Numbered from the stretch's first letter, positions 42,452 through 51,711 are shown. The stretch: 64,000 nt of DNA from Streptomyces sp. WM4235 (GCF_001279725.1 NZ_LGDE01000458.1:105276-169275); one strand, 5' to 3'. Program-made: numbers and translations. The notes: generated from the sequence alone by a model not told the origin.

Positions 42452-44697
42452 CCACGGCAGCAGTCCCCCTCTTCCCGTCCGCCCCACCCGCCGCGGTCGA
42501 CGCCGCGATCGGCAGGCCCCGCTGGGAACGTCCCGCGTACGTCGCCCTGCTGCTCGCCACCGGCCTGCTGCTGGTGTGGAACCTGGGCGCCTCCGGCTAC
42601 GCGAACTCCTTCTACTCCGCCGCCGTCCAGGCGGGCTCGGAGAGCTGGAAGGCCTTCTTCTTCGGGTCCTCGGACGCCGGGAACTCCATCACCGTCGACA
42701 AGCCCCCGGCCGCCCTGTGGCCGATGGCGCTGTCCGTCCGGCTGTTCGGGCTCGGGGCCTGGCAGATCCTCGTTCCCCAGGCCCTGATGGGTGTCGGCAC
42801 CACCGCCGTCCTGTACGCCTCCGTGCGCCGCCAGTTCGGGCCCGCGGCGGCCCTGATCGGCGGGGCCGCGTTCGCGTTGACCCCGGTCGCCGCGCTGATG
42901 TTCCGCTTCAACAACCCGGACGCGCTGTTGACCCTGCTCCTGACGGTCACGGTGCACTGCGTCCTGCGGGCCCTCGACGGGGCGCACACCAAGTGGCTCG
43001 TCTGGGCGGGTGTCGCGGTCGGGTTCGCGTTCCTGACGAAGACCCTCCAGGCCTTCGTGATCCTGCCGCCGCTCGCCCTGCTGTACGCGGTCTGCGCGCC
43101 GACCGGGCTGCGCAGGCGGCTCGGACAACTGCTGCTCTCCGGGTTGGCGATGGTGGTGGCCGGCGGCTGGTGGGTGGCCATCGTCGAGCTGTGGCCGGCG
43201 GCCTCGCGCCCGTACATCGGCGGCTCGCAGAACAACTCCTTCCTGGAACTGACCCTGGGCTACAACGGCCTCGGCCGGATCAACGGCAACGAGACCGGCA
43301 GCGTCGGCGGGGGCGGGCGCCCGGGTGGGGGCGGCGGTGGCGGTGGCGGCGGCTGGGGTGAGACCGGTATCGACCGGCTCTTCTCCGGCAACATCGGCGG
43401 GCAGATCTCCTGGCTGCTGCCGGCGGCCCTGGTGCTGCTCGTGGCGGGACTGGTGATCACCTGGCGGGCCCGCCGGGCCACCGACTCGCTGGAGGGCATG
43501 GCCCGCGCGGCCTTCCTGGCCTGGGGCGGATCGCTGCTGATCACCGCGGTGGTCTTCAGCTACATGCAGGGCATCTTCCACGAGTACTACACCGTCGCCC
43601 TGGCCCCCTTCGTGGCCGCGCTGGTCGGCATGGGCGTGGCCGTCCTGTGGGAGGAACGGGGCAGCCGCGCGGCCTCCCTCACCCTCGCCGGGACCCTCGC
43701 GCTCACGGCGTGGTGGGCCTTCGTCCTGCTGGGCCGAGCGGAGGGGTACCTGCCCTGGCTGCGCTGGACGGTACTGGTCGCCGGCCTCGGAGCGGCGGTG
43801 CTCCTGCCGTTCGCGGCGCGGCTGGGCCGCCCGGTCCTGCTCGCGGTGGCCGGGGTGGGCCTCGTGGCCGCGCTGGCCGGGCCCCTCGCGTACTGCCTGA
43901 CGACGGTGAACACCCCGCACACGGGCTCGATCGTCACCGCCGGTCCGGCCGTCGCGGGCGGTCGGGGGCCGGGTGGAGGTCCGGGCATGCGGGCCTTCTA
44001 CGGCCCGGGCGGCGGCGCGTTCCCCCAGGGCGGCGGCCAGGGCGGGGCTCCCCAGGGCGGGTTCCCGGGCGGGGCGCAGGGCGGTACCCAGGACGGTCCC
44101 GGCCGGACCATGCCCGGTGGCGGCCAGGCCCCCGGCGGCCAGGGAGGTCCCGGTGGTCAGGCTGGCCCCGGGGGACAGGCTCCCGGAGACGGCGAGCGGC
44201 TCGGGAACCGCCCGGGCGGCGGCGGACCCGGCGGCGCCGGCGGACTGCTCAACGGCACCCGGGCGAGCGCCGAGGCGACGGCCGCCCTGCGCGCCGACGC
44301 CTCGCGGTACACCTGGGCGGCGGCCGCCATCGGCTCGCAGAACGCGGCGAGCTACCAGCTCGCCTCGGGCATGCCCGTGATGCCGATCGGCGGCTTCAAC
44401 GGGAGCGACCCCTCCCCGACGCTGGAGCGGTTCAAGGCGTACGTGAAGGCCGGGAAGATCCACTGGTTCATCGGCCAGGGCGGCACCGGCCAGGGCGGCT
44501 CCACCGGCCAGGGCGGCGCCGAGGACGGCGGCACGGGCCAGGAGCGGGGCACGACCCGGATGGGCGGCGGTCCCGGCGGTGGTGCGAGCAGCGCCATCGA
44601 GACCTGGGTGAAGGCCAACTTCAAGGCCGAGACGGTTGGCGGCGCCACCTTCTACGACCTGACCGCCCCCGCCTCCGGAGCCACCGGCACCTCCTGA
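42448..44697 (+). CDS. GT39/ArnT-like membrane glycosyltransferase
   Basis: 749 residues. About 12 membrane helices with the catalytic-loop motif ITVDKPPAALW and MFRFNNPDALL, typical of the PMT/ArnT family (GT-C fold). A Gly-run (about 287-305) lies in one loop, and a collagen-like Gly/Pro/Gln-rich segment (about 508-595) precedes the soluble C-terminal domain. It likely transfers a sugar from the polyprenyl donor made by the preceding gene product onto an extracellular target. Confidence 0.92.
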   Translation: MTTAAVPLFPSAPPAAVDAAIGRPRWERPAYVALLLATGLLLVWNLGASGYANSFYSAAVQAGSESWKAFFFGSSDAGNSITVDKPPAALWPMALSVRLFGLGAWQILVPQALMGVGTTAVLYASVRRQFGPAAALIGGAAFALTPVAALMFRFNNPDALLTLLLTVTVHCVLRALDGAHTKWLVWAGVAVGFAFLTKTLQAFVILPPLALLYAVCAPTGLRRRLGQLLLSGLAMVVAGGWWVAIVELWPAASRPYIGGSQNNSFLELTLGYNGLGRINGNETGSVGGGGRPGGGGGGGGGGWGETGIDRLFSGNIGGQISWLLPAALVLLVAGLVITWRARRATDSLEGMARAAFLAWGGSLLITAVVFSYMQGIFHEYYTVALAPFVAALVGMGVAVLWEERGSRAASLTLAGTLALTAWWAFVLLGRAEGYLPWLRWTVLVAGLGAAVLLPFAARLGRPVLLAVAGVGLVAALAGPLAYCLTTVNTPHTGSIVTAGPAVAGGRGPGGGPGMRAFYGPGGGAFPQGGGQGGAPQGGFPGGAQGGTQDGPGRTMPGGGQAPGGQGGPGGQAGPGGQAPGDGERLGNRPGGGGPGGAGGLLNGTRASAEATAALRADASRYTWAAAAIGSQNAASYQLASGMPVMPIGGFNGSDPSPTLERFKAYVKAGKIHWFIGQGGTGQGGSTGQGGAEDGGTGQERGTTRMGGGPGGGASSAIETWVKANFKAETVGGATFYDLTAPASGATGTS

Positions 44698-44739
44698 TCC
44701 GGACCACCGCGGGGACGGCCGCGGACCGACCCCGGAACG

Positions 44740-44781
44740 CGCGGAGCTCCGGCCGGGCAACAGCCCTGCCGGAGTTCCGCG
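44740..44781. terminator. Bidirectional hairpin terminator
   Basis: A 14-bp stem CGCGGAGCTCCGGC (one G-T wobble) with a 14-base loop, between genes ending at 44697 (+) and 44802 (-). Confidence 0.8.
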
Positions 44782-44801
44782 TACGTGGGGGACCGGGCGG
44801 G

Positions 44802-46387
44802 TCAGGCCTTGAGCGACGTGGTCGCCGGGGCCTGCGGGGCGCTCTCGGCCATGGGCGCGTGGGCGGCCGGCTTCGACTTCAGGGCGACCTCCTTGATGAA
44901 CAGCACCAGGAGCAGGGAGAGCAGGGCGAACGGTGCGGCGTACAGGAAGACGTCGCCGACGCCGTGCCCGTAGGCGGACTCGATCACCGTACGGAACGGC
45001 GCGGGCAGCTTGTCGAGGTCGGGGATCCCGCCGCCGGCGGTGCCCCCGTGGCCCATCGCGGCGGCCTTCGGCCCGAGGGCGGTCAGCCCGTCCTGGACGT
45101 AGTGGGTGACCCGGTTGGCCATCACCGCGCCGAGTGCCGAGACGCCCACGGCGCCGCCGAGCGAGCGGAAGAAGGTGACGACGGAGCTGGCGGAGCCCAG
45201 GTCCTCGGGGGCCACCTGGTTCTGGGTGGCGAGGACGAGGTTCTGCATCATCATGCCGAGACCGAGTCCGGTCAGCGCCATGTAGATCGCGATGTGCCAG
45301 TACGGGGTGTCGTACCGCAGGGTGCCCAGCAGTCCGAGTCCGGCGGTCAGCAGCGCGCCGCCGGCGACGAGCCAGGCCTTCCACTTGCCGGTCCTGGTGA
45401 TCACCGCACCGGAAAGAGTGGAGGAGACGAAGAGCCCGCCGATCATCGGAATCGTGAGGATTCCGGACATCGTGGGGGACTCGCCGCGGGCCAACTGGAA
45501 GAACTGGCTGAAAAAGACCGTGCCCGAGAACATCGCGATGCCGACGAACAGGGAGGCCGCCGAGGCCAGGGTGATGGTCTTGTTGCGGAACAGCCGCAGC
45601 GGGATGATCGGGTCGCTCGCGCGGGACTCGACGAGGACGAAGAGCAGGCCGAGCGCGACCGATCCGGCGGTCATCGCCAGGCTGGTCCAGGAGATCCAGT
45701 CGTACGAGTCGCCGGCCTGGGTGACCCAGATCAGGAGCAGCGACACGGCGCCGCTGATCAGGAGGGCGCCCAGCCAGTCCACCTTGACGTCACGCCGGAC
45801 CACCGGGAGCTTCAGCGTCTTCTGGAGCACGATCAGCGCGATGATCGCGAAGGGCACGCCGACGTAGAAGCACCAGCGCCAGCCGAGCCAGTCGGTGTCG
45901 GTGATGACGCCGCCGCGCTGTAACGGCCGCGCTCGCGCGGGGAGATCATCGCGGCCATCACGATCTGCGCGAGGGCGGACAGGCCGCCGACGCCGATGCC
46001 CTGGACCACGCGGCACGCGATGAGCATGCCGGTGTTCTGGGACAGGCCCGCGACCAAGGAACCGAGGACGTAGATCACCAGGGATATCTGGACCAGCAGC
46101 TTCTTGCTGAAGAGGTCGGACAGCTTGCCCCAGAGCGGGGTCGCGGCCGTCATCGACAGCAGGGCGGCGGTGACGACCCAGGTGTAGGAGGACTGGGTGC
46201 CGCCGAGGTCGCTGATGATCTCGGGAAGGGCGTTGGAGACGATCGTGGACGACAGGATCGCCACGAACATGCCGAGCATCAGCCCGGACAGGGCCTTCAT
46301 GATCTGCGGGTGCGTCATGGGCGTGCCGTCGGACGTGGTCTCCGGCCGGCCGCTTTCCCGCACACCGTCGGGTGTGGTCGTTGCCAT
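44802..46387 (-). pseudogene. DHA2-family MFS drug exporter broken by a frameshifting deletion
   Basis: The N-terminal frame (from ATG 46387) runs through MFS motif A (PLWGKLSDLFSKK) to SPRERGRYS. The rest of the protein (GGVITDTDWLGWRWCFYVGVPF onward, 14-helix DHA2 type) continues in another frame down to 44802. The junction at about 45916-45921 lacks roughly 17 codons expected there, which would carry motif C (GPxxGG) of helix 5. Total length is 3n+2, so the lesion is 3k+1 bases, near 49. It is either a true null mutation or an assembly error. It is regulated by the MarR gene upstream. Confidence 0.85.
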
Positions 46388-46402
46388 GCGTTTCCTCGGG
46401 TT

Positions 46403-46903
46403 CTAGAAGCTCGATCGGAGTCGGGCCAGCAGGGTGTTGAGTGCGTCGACGTCCTCGGCGGACCAGTCGGCCAGGGCGCATTCCAGCGCCCGCGTGTACC
46501 GGGTCCCGAGGTCGGTCAGGAGTGCGCGGCCGGTCGGGGTGAGCCGCAGGATCCGGCAGCGGCCGTCGACGGGGTCGGTCTCGCGCTCGATCCAGCCGCG
46601 TTCGGCGACGTGGGTCACGTGCCGGCTGGTCACCGAGATGTCGATGGCCATGAGTTCGGCGAGCCGGCCGAGCCGCATCTCGCCGTGCCGGTCGAGCACG
46701 GTGAGCACGGCGGCCGAGCCGGGCGGGCAGTGCGGGGGCAGGGTGCGGGCGAGGTCGCGCTTGACCGCGCCGATGCCGGTGAGTTGGCGGGCCAGCTCCT
46801 CGTACGCGGGAGCGGTCGTCGGGCTCGTCGTCGGCCCCGTCGTCGGACCCGTCTCCCCCGGACCGGCCGTCGTCGCGGTTGTGGACGTGGTCGAAGTCGT
46901 CAC
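46403..46903 (-). CDS. MarR-family transcriptional regulator
   Basis: The start is taken as GTG 46903 (VTTSTTSTT), 166 residues; the frame is open to 46963. A Thr/Pro-rich N-terminus precedes a complete winged HTH (LGRLAELMAIDISVTSRHVTHVAERG with DPVDGRCRILRLT wing). It ends 15 bases before the MFS start, so the two form one operon. Two inverted repeats upstream look like its operators. Confidence 0.9.
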   Translation of the reverse strand: MTTSTTSTTATTAGPGETGPTTGPTTSPTTAPAYEELARQLTGIGAVKRDLARTLPPHCPPGSAAVLTVLDRHGEMRLGRLAELMAIDISVTSRHVTHVAERGWIERETDPVDGRCRILRLTPTGRALLTDLGTRYTRALECALADWSAEDVDALNTLLARLRSSF

Positions 46904-46920
46904 CGGGCACCCCCCATCTT

Positions 46921-46963
46921 GTTGCTTTGGGCAACCATAGAAGCGGATGGTTGCTACAGGCAA
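46921..46963. promoter_or_regulatory. Two MarR-type operator-like inverted repeats
   Basis: GTTGC-TTTGG-GCAAC (46921-46935) and TTGC-TACAG-GCAA (46951-46963) share the pattern TTGC-N5-GCAA, with half-sites about 30 bp apart. They lie 18-60 bases upstream of the marR start, so autorepression is likely. Confidence 0.6.
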
Positions 46964-47020
46964 ATGAATTCGGGGGGTGGGGCGGTAAAGGAAAGGGAAA
47001 ACCCGCTAGGGTCCTGACCC

Positions 47021-47251
47021 ATGGCTGAGAACCACAACTCACAGGTCCCCGAGGGCAACCACGACCCCGCGGGCAGCACGCAGATGTTCCGGGCGTTCGT
47101 GGAGGAGGCCGCCCCGGCCCGCCAGGCCGGGCCCGGTGCGCGACAGCAGCGGCGGGCCGAGCGTCAGGCCGGTTCGAAGGCGGGCACCTGGATCGCCCTC
47201 GGGGCGGCTCTGGTCCTGGTCCTCGCGGTGGTCCTGTGGGTCGTCCTGTAG
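47021..47251 (+). CDS. Small single-pass membrane protein, unknown
   Basis: 76 residues from ATG 47021 (MAENHNSQVPEGNHD). A hydrophilic Gln/Arg/Ala-rich N-terminal part is followed by one C-terminal membrane helix (about 56-75), a tail-anchor arrangement. Divergent from the marR operon. Function is unknown; it looks like a conserved streptomycete small protein. Confidence 0.8.
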   Translation: MAENHNSQVPEGNHDPAGSTQMFRAFVEEAAPARQAGPGARQQRRAERQAGSKAGTWIALGAALVLVLAVVLWVVL

Positions 47252-47380
47252 AGACCGAGCGACCAGGCGACCAGGCGACGACGTGACGGTGTGATGGCGC
47301 GACGGCGCGATGGCGCGACGACGTGACGCGGAGGCCGGCCCCGCCGGCCCTGCGGATCCGTCCCGTCCTGTCCCCTTCGT

Positions 47381-48217
47381 TCAGTTCCAGGTGGCGGTGA
47401 CGTTCCGGGTGTCCACGTGCATGCCCAGGGGGACGCGCCAGGATTCGACGCAGACCGTGTAGGTCCGCGTCTTCGTCGTGCCGCCCGCGATCGGGGTGGG
47501 CAGGGGCTGCGTCGTCGTGCGGGTGGCCCAGTCGACGCCGAGGGCGCCGATGATGTGCGTCGCGAAGGTGATCGTGCCGGAGCGGGCCGCCGTGGTGCCG
47601 GTGTTGGTGAAGCTCACCGTGACGTTCTCGCACCACCGGTCCGCCGCGCCCGACCGGGTCGGGGCGCCGAGGGTCAGCCGCGCCGGCGTGGCCGGTGCCG
47701 GTGTCGGGGTCGGTGTGGTGCCCGGCGGGCTCGTCGGCGGCCTGGGCGTACCGGAGCCGCCCGAGCCGGCACCGCCGGTGCTTCCCGAGCCGCCCGTGCT
47801 TACCGAGCCGCCGGCGCCGCCCGTACTCGACCCGCCCGTACCTCCCGTCGTGCCCGCGGGCGCGCCCGGGTGTCCGGGCTCCGCGCCCGCGCCCGTGTTC
47901 GGAGCCGGTACGGAGCCACCGCCCGGCGGGGGCGTCGGTCCGTTCCCGCCGTCGCCCGAGGTCTGCGGTGCGGGCGAGCCGGCCGGCGTACCGGTGGAGG
48001 CGGAGGCGGTGCCCGACGTCGGCGGGGCGCCGAGTCGCTGGAGCTCCACCTGTCCCCGGGGCGGTACGTTCTCCCCCGCGCCCCGCTCCGGACCGGGCGC
48101 GGCGGCGCCCACGGCCACGTAGCCGTCGCGCGTCGCGCCGCCGCAGCCGGTGAGGGCCGCGGCGGCGGTCGAGCAGCAGAGGGTGAGGGCCAGCGCCGCG
48201 CGTGATCCCGTTCGCAT
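47381..48217 (-). CDS. Cell-surface lipoprotein with Gly/Ser/Thr-rich stalk
   Basis: 278 residues. The lipobox (ALTGC, Cys25) is followed by a long low-complexity region (about 45-175) of Gly-Thr-Gly-Gly and Pro-Thr repeats. The C-terminal beta domain (about 178-278) has two Cys (RWCENVTVSF, TVCVESW) and a CARDB/CBM-like strand pattern. Function is unknown. It is convergent with the small membrane protein gene. Confidence 0.85.
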   Translation of the reverse strand: MRTGSRAALALTLCCSTAAAALTGCGGATRDGYVAVGAAAPGPERGAGENVPPRGQVELQRLGAPPTSGTASASTGTPAGSPAPQTSGDGGNGPTPPPGGGSVPAPNTGAGAEPGHPGAPAGTTGGTGGSSTGGAGGSVSTGGSGSTGGAGSGGSGTPRPPTSPPGTTPTPTPAPATPARLTLGAPTRSGAADRWCENVTVSFTNTGTTAARSGTITFATHIIGALGVDWATRTTTQPLPTPIAGGTTKTRTYTVCVESWRVPLGMHVDTRNVTATWN

Positions 48218-48274
48218 CGCGTCAGTTTTCCTGACGCATCGTCAATTGGGAACGGTGCGGAGCCGGTTGATTCC

Positions 48275-49114
48275 CTACTCGCCGATCAGGCCCACGCGCA
48301 GTTGCGCGAGCGTGCGGGTCAGCAGTCGGGAGACGTGCATCTGGGAGATGCCGACCTCCTCGCCGATCTGCGACTGGGTCATGTTGGCGAAGAACCGCAG
48401 CATGATGATCTGCCGTTCCCGGGGCGGGAGTTTGGCCAGCAGCGGCTTGAGGGACTCGCGGTACTCGACGCCTTCGAGTGCCGTGTCCTCGTAGCCGAGC
48501 CGGTCCGCGAGCGAGCCTTCGCCGCCCTCGTCCTCGGGGGAGGGCGAGTCGAGCGAGGAGGCGGTGTAGGCGTTGCCGACGGCCAGGCCGTCGACGACGT
48601 CCTCCTCCGAGACGCCGAGCACGGCGGCCAGTTCCGGCACGGTCGGGGACCGGTCCAGCTTCTGGGCGAGCTCGTCACTGGCCTTGGTGAGGGCCAGTCG
48701 CAGCTCCTGGAGCCGGCGCGGGACGCGCACCGACCAGGAGGTGTCCCGGAAGAACCGCTTGATCTCGCCCACCACGGTCGGCATCGCGAACGTGGGGAAC
48801 TCGACCCCGCGTTCGCAGTCGAAGCGGTCGATCGCCTTGATCAGGCCGATCGTGCCGACCTGGACGATGTCCTCCATGGGCTCGTTGCGGCTGCGGAAGC
48901 GGGCCGCGGCGTAGCGCACGAGGGGCAGGTTCAGTTCGATCAGGGTGTCGCGTACGTACACTCGTTCGGGGCTGTCCGCGTCCAGGGTTGCGAGGCGCTG
49001 GAAGAGGGAGCGGGAGAGGGTGCGGGTGTCGATGGCTTCCGAGCGGTTGGACACTGCCGGCACCGCACGCTTGACGAGCGTGAGTACCTGTGAGCTGCCC
49101 TGGTCTACGGACAT
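48275..49114 (-). CDS. RNA polymerase sigma factor, SigB/SigF/SigG subfamily
   Basis: The start is ATG 49114 (MSVDQGSSQVLTLVK) with GGGGGTGG upstream, giving 279 residues. Regions 2 ([20 protein letters not shown]), 3 and 4 ([20 protein letters not shown]) are complete. It belongs to the stress/sporulation sigma family controlled by partner-switch anti-sigma factors, none of which is adjacent. The second gene of the same class lies 224 bases upstream. From gene order it is the likely sigN equivalent (inference). Confidence 0.93.
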   Translation of the reverse strand: MSVDQGSSQVLTLVKRAVPAVSNRSEAIDTRTLSRSLFQRLATLDADSPERVYVRDTLIELNLPLVRYAAARFRSRNEPMEDIVQVGTIGLIKAIDRFDCERGVEFPTFAMPTVVGEIKRFFRDTSWSVRVPRRLQELRLALTKASDELAQKLDRSPTVPELAAVLGVSEEDVVDGLAVGNAYTASSLDSPSPEDEGGEGSLADRLGYEDTALEGVEYRESLKPLLAKLPPRERQIIMLRFFANMTQSQIGEEVGISQMHVSRLLTRTLAQLRVGLIGE

Positions 49115-49254
49115 GCCACCCCCTTGAGGTCGCGGACGGTCGCGTCTTCTGCGCGCCCGTCGGAGGAACGCAGCCTCCACCTGAATACCGGAGGCGGGGC
49201 TGCGGCAAACGCGGTTCCAGCAGAATGTCACATGTCGGCAACACGCTGTAGCGC

Positions 49255-49266
49255 CATGTCGACATG
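49255..49266. promoter_or_regulatory. 12-bp palindrome CATGTCGACATG upstream of a sigma gene
   Basis: Perfect palindrome about 140 bases upstream of the 48275-49114 sigma gene and 72-83 bases downstream, in coding sense, of the neighbouring sigma gene. The half-site ACATGTCGG recurs at 49230-49238. It is a candidate operator. Confidence 0.4.
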
Positions 49267-49337
49267 TATCTCCAGCGACAGAGCGGAATGAGCCCGGTCT
49301 GTCGGGAAACGCGTCGGGGAAGCTCCACCCGATCCGG

Positions 49338-50453
49338 TTACGCCTCGATCCTGTTTGCGGATCGCAAGCGGGCGAAGCTCCTGGCGAGGAGTCGCGACAC
49401 GTGCATCTGGGATACGCCCAGCTCAGCGCTGATCTGCGATTGCGTCAGGTTGTTGTAGTACCGCAGGAGCAGGATCCGCTGTTCACGCTCGGGCAGTTGT
49501 ACGAGCAGATGCCGTACGAGGTCGCGGTGTTCGACGCCGGCCAGTTCCGGGTCCTCGTAGCCGAGGCGGTCGAGCAGCCCGGGCATGCCGTCGCCCTCCT
49601 GCGCGGCCTCCAGCGATGTTGCGTGGTAGCTCCGGCCGGCCTCGATGCAGGACAGCACCTCGTCCTCGGAGATGCGCAGTCGTTCGGCGATCTCGGGGGT
49701 GGTGGGGGTGCGGCCGTGCTGGGTGGTCAGGTCCTCGGTGGCGGCGTTGACCTGGACCCACAACTCGTGGAGGCGGCGCGGGACGTGGACGGTGCGGACG
49801 TTGTCCCGGAAGTACCGCTTGATCTCGCCCACGACGGTCGGCATCGCGAAGGTCGGGAACTGGACCCCGCGTTCGGGGTCGAAGCGGTCGATCGCGTTGA
49901 TGAGGCCGATCGTGCCGACCTGGACCACGTCCTCCATCGGCTCGTTGCGGCTGCGGAAGCGGGCCGCCGCGTACCGGACGAGCGGCAGGTTGGCCTCGAT
50001 GAGGGCGCCGCGCACCCGGTCGTGCTCGCGGGTGCCGGGCTGGAGCGCCTTCAGTTGCCCGAAGAGGACCTGGGTGAGCGCCCGGGTGTCGGCGCCCCTG
50101 CTCTGCGGCCTCGGGGCGACGGGCGGCTCCTGCGGGGCCTCCTGGGGCGGTGCTGCGGGGGATTGGGCGGTCTCGCCGGTCGTGGGCGCCTGCGTCGGTG
50201 AGGGGGTGGACGGTTCCCGGGAGGGCCCCGCCGGGGACTCCTGCCGGGGCGACTCCTGTTGCGGGGGCACCTGGGCGTCCTGGTGGGGCGGGGTGGCGGC
50301 CTGCGGGCCGGGGGCACCGTGCGGGGCGGGAGAGCCGGGGGTGTCCCGCGCGCCGGGGGCGGCGTGCGGGCCGGGGAGGCCCTGCGTGTGCTGTGGCTCC
50401 TGGGGGTCCTGCTGGGGTGGCACCTGAGGCGCAGTACTGGCCGGCACGGTCAC
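49338..50453 (-). CDS. RNA polymerase sigma factor, SigB/SigF subfamily, with long N-terminal extension
   Basis: 371 residues from GTG 50453 ([15 protein letters not shown]). The first ~130 residues are Pro/Gln/Ala/Gly-rich and disordered. The sigma core (about 131-371) is complete, with [20 protein letters not shown] and [20 protein letters not shown]. The core is closely similar to the adjacent sigma factor, so the pair arose by duplication. From order it is the likely sigF equivalent, a late sporulation sigma factor (inference). Confidence 0.93.
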   Translation of the reverse strand: MTVPASTAPQVPPQQDPQEPQHTQGLPGPHAAPGARDTPGSPAPHGAPGPQAATPPHQDAQVPPQQESPRQESPAGPSREPSTPSPTQAPTTGETAQSPAAPPQEAPQEPPVAPRPQSRGADTRALTQVLFGQLKALQPGTREHDRVRGALIEANLPLVRYAAARFRSRNEPMEDVVQVGTIGLINAIDRFDPERGVQFPTFAMPTVVGEIKRYFRDNVRTVHVPRRLHELWVQVNAATEDLTTQHGRTPTTPEIAERLRISEDEVLSCIEAGRSYHATSLEAAQEGDGMPGLLDRLGYEDPELAGVEHRDLVRHLLVQLPEREQRILLLRYYNNLTQSQISAELGVSQMHVSRLLARSFARLRSANRIEA

Positions 50454-50596
50454 GCCACCCCTTCAGTCAACTATCCGTCAAAAGCGGTCATAGCATCACA
50501 AGAGATGTGCACTATGCGCAAGCACCGCATATCTCCGTGTTGAGGGTAAATTGCCCATATACGGGCATTCAGTTCGAACATGGATAACGCAAAAGA

Positions 50597-50620
50597 CCCC
50601 CCACCCGTCGGAGTGGGGGG
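50597..50620 (-). terminator. Terminator of the small membrane-protein gene
   Basis: An 8-bp stem CCCCCCAC/GTGGGGGG, followed on the minus strand by GTCTTTT. It lies 35 bases after the stop at 50655. Confidence 0.85.
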
Positions 50621-50654
50621 CCGGTTTGTCCGGAAGCCGCTTCAGCGTACGGGT

Positions 50655-50816
50655 TCAGGTCACCAGTTCGGTCATGAACTCGCCGATCCCGTGGGCGGCG
50701 TCCGAGATTCCCTGGAAGCCTATTTGGACCATATCGGCGGCTTTGATCGGCTGGGTGATGATCACGAAGAGTACGAAGACGGCGAGCGCGCCCGTGATGA
50801 TCTTCTTGGTGTCCAC
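50655..50816 (-). CDS. Small membrane protein, unknown
   Basis: 53 residues from GTG 50816 (VDTKKIITGALAVFVLFVI). GGGGAGG lies 12 bases upstream; a TTG at 50849 would add 11 residues. One membrane helix (about 6-22) is followed by an amphipathic segment (ADMVQIGFQGISDAAHGIG). It has its own terminator. Confidence 0.75.
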   Translation of the reverse strand: MDTKKIITGALAVFVLFVIITQPIKAADMVQIGFQGISDAAHGIGEFMTELVT

Positions 50817-51079
50817 GAGCGGTGTCGGCCTCCCCAACCGGTCCTGCAAAGTCGGGTGAGTCTAACCGGTCGGGTTTGGACACTCGCCTGCCCTTTAGGG
50901 ACCAATGACCCGGCGTTCCGGGTCCTTTGCCGCCCTGTGGCGGGGCGGGGGAGGCGCAGGATGGGGGACGAGCCCACCGGTTCTGGCAGGAAATCGGTGG
51001 GTGAGGGACAGGACCTCACTGCGGGGTCCGAGCCGCGGGCTTCCCCCTGACCGCGGTACGGACCGGCAGGTTCCGTCCT

Positions 51080-51109
51080 CATCGGGGGGAGTGGCTTGTC
51101 CCCCCGATG
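51080..51109. terminator. Hairpin, possible terminator
   Basis: A perfect 10-bp stem CATCGGGGGG with a 10-base loop. Confidence 0.5.
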
Positions 51110-51131
51110 CCACTTCCCGCGTCCCGACGTC

Positions 51132-51160
51132 GAAGGTCCCGACCCCCGGTCGGGGCCTTC
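51132..51160. terminator. Hairpin, possible terminator of the 51272 gene
   Basis: A 13-bp stem GAAGGTCCCGACC (one wobble pair) with a very short loop, downstream of the minus-strand gene ending at 51272. Confidence 0.55.
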
Positions 51161-51271
51161 TTCGTGTGCGGCCCGCGCGCCGGACGGTTCGCGGGTCGTT
51201 CGCGGGCCGCTCGCCGGACCGCGCGGTCTGCCCGCCGGACTGTTCGAGCCGACGGTTCGAATCCGGTGCGG

Positions 51272-51559
51272 CTATTCGATACCGCCGGCGAGGTCGGTGA
51301 TGGGCTGTACGGGCGCGATCACGGGCGCGAGGTCGTTGGGGAGGTCCATCAGTCGGTTGAGCTGGTTCAGGTCGTTGAGCTTGGCGCCGATCTCCTTCAC
51401 GGATCCGGGCGTCGCCCCGCGCGGCATGCCCGGGGCCGCCGTCGGCAGGTCCGGGAGGGTGAGCGGGGCGATCGGCGCGGCGGAGGCGGCGGGAGCGGCG
51501 AGGCCCGCGGCGGCCCCCGCGAGGGCGAAGGCGGCGAGGATGCGCTGGGTCTTGGTCAT
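51272..51559 (-). CDS. Small secreted protein, unknown
   Basis: 95 residues from ATG 51559 (MTKTQRILAAFALAG). A signal peptide (about 1-28, ending ASAAP) is followed by a short mature protein (LPDLPTAAPGMPRG; KLNDLNQLNRLMDLPNDLAP). No Cys. It resembles small secreted proteins of streptomycetes without known function. Confidence 0.75.
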   Translation of the reverse strand: MTKTQRILAAFALAGAAAGLAAPAASAAPIAPLTLPDLPTAAPGMPRGATPGSVKEIGAKLNDLNQLNRLMDLPNDLAPVIAPVQPITDLAGGIE

Positions 51560-51676
51560 GCCGTGACAACGGTCGAGGGGGCGGCCGGTCACGCGCCTGT
51601 CCCCCGGAGGGCCCCGGAAGCCGAGAGTCCGGGGAGCCGTGAGGGCCCCGGAAGCGTCGAGGCCCGGGGAAAAGCC

Positions 51677-51711
51677 GAGAGCCCCGACCCTTGCGGGGCG
51701 GGGCTCTCGAT
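51677..51711 (-). terminator. Terminator of tRNA-Ser(CGA)
   Basis: Inverted repeat with arms CCGAGAGCCCCG and CGGGGCTCTCG around a short GC-rich loop, a few bases beyond the 3' end of the minus-strand tRNA. Confidence 0.8.

Larger units (their letters stand above)
50850..51271. other. Intergenic region with two hairpins
   Basis: 422 bases without a convincing gene. Two hairpins are listed separately (51080-51109 and 51132-51160). A tRNA T-arm-like string (GGTTCGAATCC at 51254-51264) is isolated. Confidence 0.5.

Noticed and set aside
44802..47636. A single minus-strand open frame of 944 codons across the MFS and marR genes
   Set aside because: Only the part below about 45918 is protein-like transporter sequence; above it the frame is a shadow of the true N-terminal MFS and marR frames. 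The real situation is a frameshifted MFS gene.
51254..51264. GGTTCGAATCC, looking like a tRNA T-arm
   Set aside because: The flanking bases do not form a 5-bp T-stem, and no acceptor or anticodon arm is present nearby. It could be a tRNA remnant but is too short to support.
50905..51300. 131-codon plus-strand frame
   Set aside because: Arg/Pro/Gly-rich translation, no ribosome site, and it overlaps hairpins and the opposite-strand gene.
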